Shown: piece after piece, positions 1-4,606 of the stretch
How the letters are laid out: every line of letters starts with the position of its first letter
Numbering within the stretch: the first letter of the stretch is position 1
Source: Calditenuis sp032249575
GTDB taxonomy: Archaea > Thermoproteota > Nitrososphaeria_A > Caldarchaeales > Calditenuaceae
Reading direction: 5' to 3'
DNA length: 8,638 nt
NCBI GenBank assembly: GCA_032249575.1
Contig: JAVVHL010000052.1
Coordinates: 1 to 8,638 of the forward strand
Notes under the pieces: generated by a model
Seen by the model: only the letters and a program-made list of their open reading frames with translations
Databases searched by the model: none
Told to the model about the DNA's origin: nothing
Translations under genes and position numbers: made by a program

Positions 1-306
1 CTCGGAACACTTTATGCCCGTGTCCGTGAATCTCAGACCCAACTCATTAGCAAGCTCCTCGACGGTGACGTAAGGCTCGCTAGCATATCCCGCCTCATGG
101 GCCAAATACTTGCCAATGGCATACAGCAGGATCCTGTGTCTCTGCGAGAGTTTGCTTCTTTCGACCTGGAAGACCACTTTTCCGTCCCTAGTCAGCCCGA
201 TGTATTTTCTGAGGGCATCTAGCTGCCAATCCGACAACTCGCCCTCGTCCACCGTCAACTTCTGCCGCACCTTCTCTCCGAGCGGCGTCACACTTCCCTC
301 GTCCAA
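1..306 (-). CDS. Unrecognised small archaeal protein, possible winged-helix/HTH (partial; C-terminus outside window)
   Basis: The reverse strand is open from a TTG at 306 to the window edge, giving 102 residues of a protein that continues beyond it. In this frame a TAG lies at 318-316 and TTG 306 is the first start codon after it; a GTG at 291 is the alternative. The chain is charged and soluble, with no signal or membrane segment. Residues 35-50 (KYIGLTRDGKVVFQVE) look like a short beta hairpin. Residues 54-74 look helical (SQRHRILLYAIGKYLAHEAG), and residues 80-92 (VTVEELANELGLR) resemble the first helix and turn of a winged-helix domain. I do not recognise a named family; a DNA-binding role is only an inference from that pattern. 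A BRE/TATA element 25-35 bases upstream supports both the gene and the start and implies a nearly leaderless mRNA. It is tandem with, but separated by 113 bp from, the phosphoesterase gene. Confidence 0.7.
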   Translation of the reverse strand, partial: MDEGSVTPLGEKVRQKLTVDEGELSDWQLDALRKYIGLTRDGKVVFQVERSKLSQRHRILLYAIGKYLAHEAGYASEPYVTVEELANELGLRFTDTGIKCSE

Positions 307-330
307 TTCACATGTCTATGCTACAACATC

Positions 331-344
331 CCATATAAGTTTCA
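331..344 (-). promoter_or_regulatory. Archaeal BRE/TATA promoter for the leftmost gene
   Basis: Read on the minus strand, GAAAC (344-340) is followed by the TATA-like CTTATATGG (339-331). This matches the archaeal BRE plus TATA arrangement. The box centre at about 335 predicts transcription starting near 309-310, which is 3-4 bases before the TTG start at 306, so the transcript would be leaderless or nearly so. No Shine-Dalgarno sequence precedes the TTG, as expected for that mode. The rest of the 307-419 interval shows no gene or clear hairpin. Confidence 0.6.
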
Positions 345-419
345 ACGAACGAAACGCGTGTTGGTTGCAAATGCACAGAGGGGTTGCCGTATTGATGTGC
401 GTCGAAGGACAGCACCTGC

Positions 420-1178
420 TCACCGCACCACGACCAGCTCCGGCGGAGAGCTGATTCTCACCTGATGGGGCATCTGACCGAGGCCGCGAGAGACGTACAG
501 CTCCGCTCCTCCTGCAGCCCTGTAACGTCCTCTGTTGTACCTCGAGTTAGTGTATAGGACGAGTCCTCCGAGAGTCATGCCGCCGTGGGTGTGACCTGCG
601 AGGACGAAGGCCCTTCCTGAAACGGAGTCCGCGGCGTTAGGGTCGTGAACGACCACAAGCCCGTCGAAACGCACAGCTCCGTATCTCCTCGTCTCCCTCC
701 AGTCGAGGCCGAGCAGATGCTTCTCCCCGATGCGCGTCGACCGGTCGATGAGGACCTCGAACCCGTTCCGCCTCAGCATCCTCACCACGTCGGCTGCGAG
801 ACCGCTCCAGTACTCGTGGTTCCCAAGAACAGCCAGCGCTCTCCGCGAGTCCAGATCCCTCAGCAGCCGCTCGACCGAGCCGAGGTCCACCGTCATCTCG
901 TCGACCAAATCGCCTCCTATCACCAGGACGTCCGGCTCAACCGACCCGATAGCCCTGATCGCAGCATCCACGTGCGGCTCGCCTTCGTAGTGCACGTGCA
1001 GGTCTGGGACGAAGGCTAGAACGCGCCCGAGGCCGAGGTCGATCTCGGTCACTTCTATCCTCTGGAGTCCGAGGAAGCTTCCGGCGAGGAAACCTGCTGC
1101 GGACCCTGCCAGCGTCAGGAGGCCGTCTCTCAGGAGGTTGCGCCGAGTGACGTTGACGCGCTCATCCCTTGACAACAC
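420..1178 (-). CDS. Tat-exported metallophosphoesterase (calcineurin-like, YkuE-type)
   Basis: Encodes a 252-residue calcineurin-fold phosphoesterase, which would hydrolyse phosphate mono- or diesters with two metal ions; the substrate cannot be read from sequence. The metal-binding signatures occur in order: D59-L-H61, G89-G-D90 with D93, G119-N-H-E122, H178 and G195-H-T-H198. The N-terminus carries TRRNLLR (residues 11-17), close to the twin-arginine consensus, followed by a small-residue hydrophobic stretch at about 19-38. The folded, metal-loaded enzyme is therefore probably exported by Tat, or anchored outside the membrane by that helix. Bacterial YkuE is a Tat-dependent relative. The start is GTG at 1178 (TTG 1175 is possible); either overlaps the 3' end of rtcB (stop at 1162), and no strong ribosome site is seen, so translational coupling is likely. 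All catalytic residues are present and the length is typical. It is the last gene of the probable DUF61-rtcB operon. Confidence 0.88.
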   Translation of the reverse strand: MLSRDERVNVTRRNLLRDGLLTLAGSAAGFLAGSFLGLQRIEVTEIDLGLGRVLAFVPDLHVHYEGEPHVDAAIRAIGSVEPDVLVIGGDLVDEMTVDLGSVERLLRDLDSRRALAVLGNHEYWSGLAADVVRMLRRNGFEVLIDRSTRIGEKHLLGLDWRETRRYGAVRFDGLVVVHDPNAADSVSGRAFVLAGHTHGGMTLGGLVLYTNSRYNRGRYRAAGGAELYVSRGLGQMPHQVRISSPPELVVVR

Positions 1179-4065
1179 CTATTGGCACCAGCCTGGCCAC
1201 CTTAGTGCTGATGCCTACCGCGTGGGCCACCTCAACCACGTCGTCCGGGTTCTTGTAGGCCTCCGGTACCTCCTCGACGATCGTGTCCATCGTGTCGCCC
1301 TTCACGTAGATCCCCTTGCTCTCGAGGGCCTTGATCACGAGCTCTCCCCTGTACTGCCTCTTGGCGCCGGCCCTGCTCATCTGCCTACCTGCGCCGTGGA
1401 CGCTGCTCCCGAAGGTCAGCTCCAGCGAGCCGGGCTGCCCCAGCAGCACCCAGCTGGCGGTTCCCATGCTCCCCGGAACGAAGACCGGTTGCCCGAGGTC
1501 CCTGTAGTCCTCAGGTATCATGTCGCTGTAGTAGGGAGTGTTCCCGGGGAAGCTCCGCGTCGCTCCCTTCCTGTGGACGAAGACGTCCCTCGTCGAGCCG
1601 TCGATCTTGTGCCTCTCGAGCTTGACGATGTTGTGGCAGACGTCGTAGACTATCTTCATCTCCATCTCCTCCGCAGGCCGCTTGAAGACCTCCTCGAAGC
1701 TCTGCCTCACCCAGTGGCTGATCGCCTGCCTGTTGGCGAAGGCGAAGTTCACGGCGCAACCGAAGGCCTTCAGGTACATCGTGGCCTCTGGGCTGCTGGC
1801 TGGCGTGCAGGCCAGCTCCCTGTCGGGGAGCCTCAGGTTGTACTTGTGGACGGCCCTCTCCATGACCTTCAGGTAGTCGCTGCAGATCTGGTGCCCGTAA
1901 CCCCTGCTGCCGCAGTGGATGAGTATCGTTATCTGACCCTCCTCGTAGATCCCCATCCTCTTCGCCGCCTCCCTGTCGAAGATCTTGTCGACCTTCTGGA
2001 CCTCGAGGAAGTGGTTGCCGCTGCCGAGCGTCCCTATCTGGTCGAGCCCCCTGCTCTTCGCCTCCCTCGATACCACGCTCGGATCCGGGTCAGGTATATC
2101 GCCCGTTTTGTACTTGGGATATCTCCCCTCCTCCTCGATGTGCTTGAAGTCCTCAGGCCATCCGAGCCCGTACTTCTCTATGATGTACCTCGCTCCCTCC
2201 AGCGCTACCCTGTCGAGGTCCGACATGCTGACGACGAAGTCCCTCCTCCTCGCTCCGAGCCCTGCGGGGACGTTCCTGAAGATCACGTTGATCAGCTCGA
2301 CTATCTTCGGCCTGACCTCCTTCTCTGTCAGGTTGGTGACCATGAGCCTGACGCCGCAGTTGGAGACGACGAACTTGTCAGCGACGAAGGTGTGGGCCTC
2401 GTCCTCAACCGTCAGGTCGTACACTTCGCCGTCGTAGGGTATGCGGTCGATCGAGACGATCCTCACCCAGACGACGTCTCCCTCCAGCCTCTCCCTCGTC
2501 CACTCCTCGAAGGTCACGAAGCCCCTCGGGACCCTCGGATCGGATTTCCTTCCCCCGTAAACTGAACGCTCTATGAAGCGCTCGTTGACGTGATCGCTGG
2601 TGAGGAGCTCGACCGCCTCACTTACCGTTCCGCCGCCGGCCACGAGCGCAACAGCCGCAGCCTCTGCGGCCTTACGCTTGTTGATGACCGAGAGCTTGTA
2701 CTTCAGCCAGGCGACCGCCGAATGGGCGAGCCTCTTTCTCGACGGATTGTAGACGTAGCCGATCGTTGACCAGAGTCTGATCAGGTTCTCGGGGCGCTCG
2801 GAGATCTGGAGCCTCAGCCTGTAGGATTTGCCCTCACTTGAGACTTGGATAGACGTGACCTCGACGCCGAACTCCTGCAGCATCGACCTGACCTGGTTCA
2901 GGAAGAGCAGGCCCGAATCGACGTGTTCGGACCTCTTGCTCATCGAGAGGACAGGCGGCTCGAAGTTGTAGCCGTTAACGGTCTGGGGCTTGTTGAGCTC
3001 CGCACCGAAGAGCGCAGCCAGGTAGAGCCTCTTGATCCAAAGTGGCATCCTTAGCAGCCAGTCAGGGACCGTGAAGTCGGAATCGACCTTCTTTCCGGCC
3101 GGAGCGCCGAGCGCCTTCAGAAGCTCAGCGAAGCTCCTCGCCGAGACGCTGACCGAGTTCTCCGTTCCGACAGCGAGCTTCCCGTCGATCACCGTCGTCC
3201 TCTTTCTGCTGCGGATCCTGGACGGAGTGTAGCCCAGCAGGGCTATGTCGCGCCTTATCTCCTCAAGCCCCTCAGCGCTTCCGTAGAAGACCACCTTCTT
3301 TCCGTCGAAGGCCCCGTCGCCGGTGAAGTAGCCCAGCAGCTTGACCAAAGTCGGGAGGGCCCGATTCCTCGACGTGAGGGGGATGATGCCGCGCCTCCTC
3401 AGCTCCTCAGCCACGCCCTCATCGAACTCCTCCCCAGAGAGTATCGTGAAGTCCTCCGGTTCCTCGTACTGAACTCCCTCGAACGGGTGCATCGCCACCA
3501 TATCGCCGACCCTGAGCTCCGCAGCCTCGACCATGCCGCGCTTCGTGAGCACTGGGTGATCCGGTGTCACGCGTATCTCGTCGCCTGTTTCTGTTCTGAT
3601 GACGAGGAGCCCGTCGTCGCGCCTGAAGAGCTTCAGGAGGACCCTCGAGGCCCTCGAGTTCCTCCCCTCCCTGTCCACCACCAGAACGTCGTCGCCGATC
3701 CCGACGTCCTCGATCCTCTTCCACCAGCCCTCGCTGGAGAGGACCCTCGTTCCGGCAGGGAGGCAGTTGATGTCGTATCCCACTCCCCCAGGCGAGATGA
3801 CGCCCTCTGTGGCGTCCATCGCGGCCACCCCGCCGATCGGGAATCCGTATCCCTCGTGGGCATCGGGGAGAACGGCCACGTGCTTCTGGACCCCTGGGAG
3901 CGTAGCGACGTTGACGCCCTGTATCAGCGTCCTGTCGGTCGTCATCTTCTCCAGCAGCTTCTCAGAGGCGAAGACGTAAACAGGCACCCTCATTTCAGGC
4001 CGGTAGCCCTTCGGGATCATCCAGACGTTCGGCCCCACCTTCTGGAGCGGAACCCTCGCGCTCAA
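1162..4065 (-). CDS. rtcB: RNA-splicing ligase RtcB, precursor containing an intein
   Basis: 967-residue precursor. Removal of residues 101-569 leaves a 498-residue RtcB. RtcB joins RNA ends bearing 2',3'-cyclic phosphate or 3'-phosphate to 5'-OH ends using GTP and Mn2+; in archaea it ligates tRNA exons. N-extein (1-100) shows HVAVLPDAHEGYGFPIGG and ends in GGVGYDIN, supplying metal ligand D98. C-extein begins with C570 (metal-binding cysteine, residue 101 after splicing) and carries LGSGNHFLEVQ (N684, H685), HCGSRGYGHQ (H717), YDVCHN (H811), HRKGATR and SSVHGAGR, whose H890 is the guanylylated nucleophile. Every residue expected for activity is present. The start is TTG 4065, supported by GGAGGT nine bases upstream; no other in-frame start is closer. 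It lies 50 bp after the DUF61 gene and overlaps the phosphoesterase gene by 17 bp, so the three are probably cotranscribed. No archease gene adjoins it in this window. Confidence 0.97.
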   Translation of the reverse strand: MSARVPLQKVGPNVWMIPKGYRPEMRVPVYVFASEKLLEKMTTDRTLIQGVNVATLPGVQKHVAVLPDAHEGYGFPIGGVAAMDATEGVISPGGVGYDINCLPAGTRVLSSEGWWKRIEDVGIGDDVLVVDREGRNSRASRVLLKLFRRDDGLLVIRTETGDEIRVTPDHPVLTKRGMVEAAELRVGDMVAMHPFEGVQYEEPEDFTILSGEEFDEGVAEELRRRGIIPLTSRNRALPTLVKLLGYFTGDGAFDGKKVVFYGSAEGLEEIRRDIALLGYTPSRIRSRKRTTVIDGKLAVGTENSVSVSARSFAELLKALGAPAGKKVDSDFTVPDWLLRMPLWIKRLYLAALFGAELNKPQTVNGYNFEPPVLSMSKRSEHVDSGLLFLNQVRSMLQEFGVEVTSIQVSSEGKSYRLRLQISERPENLIRLWSTIGYVYNPSRKRLAHSAVAWLKYKLSVINKRKAAEAAAVALVAGGGTVSEAVELLTSDHVNERFIERSVYGGRKSDPRVPRGFVTFEEWTRERLEGDVVWVRIVSIDRIPYDGEVYDLTVEDEAHTFVADKFVVSNCGVRLMVTNLTEKEVRPKIVELINVIFRNVPAGLGARRRDFVVSMSDLDRVALEGARYIIEKYGLGWPEDFKHIEEEGRYPKYKTGDIPDPDPSVVSREAKSRGLDQIGTLGSGNHFLEVQKVDKIFDREAAKRMGIYEEGQITILIHCGSRGYGHQICSDYLKVMERAVHKYNLRLPDRELACTPASSPEATMYLKAFGCAVNFAFANRQAISHWVRQSFEEVFKRPAEEMEMKIVYDVCHNIVKLERHKIDGSTRDVFVHRKGATRSFPGNTPYYSDMIPEDYRDLGQPVFVPGSMGTASWVLLGQPGSLELTFGSSVHGAGRQMSRAGAKRQYRGELVIKALESKGIYVKGDTMDTIVEEVPEAYKNPDDVVEVAHAVGISTKVARLVPIGVVKG
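2359..3765 (-). mobile_element. Intein with LAGLIDADG homing endonuclease, inserted in RtcB before the active-site Cys
   Basis: Precursor residues 101-569 (469 aa) form an in-frame intein. Block A starts at C101 (CLPAGTRVLSSEG). Block B is GDEIRVTPDHPVLT, with T167 and H170 of the TxxH motif. The first LAGLIDADG helix is LLGYFTGDGAFD (243-254, acidic D250). Block D is VPDWLLRMP (333-341). The second LAGLIDADG helix is YLAALFGAELNK (348-359), with E356 where Asp is usual. Block F is VYDLTVEDEAHTF (H558), and block G ends FVVSN with terminal N569, followed by extein C570. The penultimate residue is S568 rather than the usual His. Splicing and endonuclease domains both look complete with no frameshift. 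The junction GYDIN/CGVR is a conserved RtcB site where archaeal inteins are known (for example in Methanocaldococcus and Pyrococcus RtcB). Base and codon use look like the host's, which suggests long residence. Confidence 0.95.
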
Positions 4066-4074
4066 ACCAACGAT

Positions 4075-4080
4075 ACCTCC
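4075..4080 (-). promoter_or_regulatory. Shine-Dalgarno site of rtcB
   Basis: GGAGGT on the minus strand (4080-4075), nine bases before the TTG at 4065, is a full match to the anti-Shine-Dalgarno CCTCC. It fixes TTG 4065 as the rtcB start and suggests rtcB is translated from within a longer transcript rather than as a leaderless mRNA. Confidence 0.75.
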
Positions 4081-4109
4081 AAGTCCTTCGGTTTAACCCT
4101 TAACGACCT

Positions 4110-4126
4110 TCTCAGCTAAACTGAGA
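4110..4126 (-). other. Small hairpin over the DUF61 stop codon
   Basis: TCTCAG (4110-4115) and CTGAGA (4121-4126) are perfect inverted repeats around a 5-base loop that contains the DUF61 stop codon (TAG, 4118-4116). The 6-bp stem lies 30-45 bases upstream of the rtcB ribosome site. No T-run follows, so a terminator is unlikely; it could be a weak processing element or chance. Confidence 0.3.
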
Positions 4127-4538
4127 TCACGCCGAGCGACGGATATCTCCGCAGGAAGTCAACCACGAGGACCTTGTATGTGTAATGGTAGCCTTCGGGC
4201 GTCTTCGGGAGGTCGGATAGGCCCATGAGCTTGGAGAAGGCAACGGCCTCTGCCTTGCTCCGTATGATCACTACGCCCTTCCCCAGCTCGTCGCCGGAGG
4301 AGAAAGTTATCGGGAATATGGGCACGGACCAGAGCTCTTTCGGAACGACCTCGGCCGCCTTCTCGAGCGATCTCCTCGAGAACCGGTGGTAACCTCCACC
4401 GACTGTAGGCACCTTCGGGTCGTCGCTCCCCAGCAGCTCTTGGATGGAGCCCTTCCTCGCCGGAAGCAGGTCCCTCAGGCTCCTGAGCTGGTGCTCCACG
4501 AAGTCCTCCTCCCTCGTCCTCCGCCCCTCGTCCGACAA
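4116..4538 (-). CDS. DUF61 / UPF0216 family archaeal protein
   Basis: 140-residue soluble protein of the archaeal DUF61 (UPF0216) family, whose function is unknown to me. Family features include a charged N-terminal helix (residues 7-24), LPARKGSIQELLGSDDPKV (25-43), the GGGYHRFSRRSLEKAAEVVP segment (47-66), and the core strands SVPIFPITFSS (71-81) and GKGVVIIRSKAEAVAFSKLM (86-105). Residues 106-140 extend the family core. There is no signal peptide, membrane segment or obvious catalytic motif. The start is TTG 4538: an in-frame stop lies at 4559-4557, no other start codon falls between, and GGGGAG (4550-4545) sits six bases before the TTG. It is the first gene of the probable operon with rtcB 50 bp downstream. 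A link to RNA metabolism would be inference from position only. The family call rests on recalled sequence pattern. Confidence 0.8.
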   Translation of the reverse strand: MSDEGRRTREEDFVEHQLRSLRDLLPARKGSIQELLGSDDPKVPTVGGGYHRFSRRSLEKAAEVVPKELWSVPIFPITFSSGDELGKGVVIIRSKAEAVAFSKLMGLSDLPKTPEGYHYTYKVLVVDFLRRYPSLGVISV

Positions 4539-4544
4539 GCCGAT

Positions 4545-4550
4545 CTCCCC
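4545..4550 (-). promoter_or_regulatory. Shine-Dalgarno site of the DUF61 gene
   Basis: GGGGAG (4550-4545, minus strand) lies six bases before the TTG at 4538. It decides for this TTG because a stop precedes it in frame and the nearby ATG at 4552-4550 is in another frame. Confidence 0.6.
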
Positions 4551-4572
4551 ATTCGCTCACTAGTCGTTTCTC

Positions 4573-4579
4573 TTTAAAT
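4573..4579. promoter_or_regulatory. Shared divergent TATA-like box between valS and the DUF61-rtcB operon
   Basis: TTTAAA (4573-4578, extended by T4579 on the plus strand) is palindromic and is the only AT-rich element in the 68-bp divergent gap. A TATA centre near 4575.5 predicts a plus-strand start near 4602, five bases before the valS ATG (no Shine-Dalgarno seen, nearly leaderless). It also predicts a minus-strand start near 4550, at the DUF61 ribosome site. No good BRE flanks it on either side, so the strength and direction are uncertain. Confidence 0.5.
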
Positions 4580-4606
4580 CAGAGCAGGACCCGGCTCTCA
4601 CGGATC

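Noticed and set aside
110..454. Plus-strand open frame of 114 codons at the left end
   Set aside because: It opposes the leftmost minus-strand gene and its promoter; its Ser/Pro-rich sequence has no family features.
1138..2565. Long plus-strand open frame (475 codons) opposite rtcB
   Set aside because: It is antisense to the strongly conserved rtcB extein and intein, has a low-complexity V/L/D/H/P composition typical of GC-rich shadows, and shows no domain.
4089..4098. Separate promoter for rtcB (GGTTAAACC)
   Set aside because: A start 26 bases downstream would remove the strong GGAGGT ribosome site, so cotranscription with DUF61 fits better.
4116..4538. Archease as the gene upstream of rtcB
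   Set aside because: Archease is the expected RtcB partner of similar size, but this protein has the DUF61/UPF0216 pattern and none of the archease acidic metal-site motifs.
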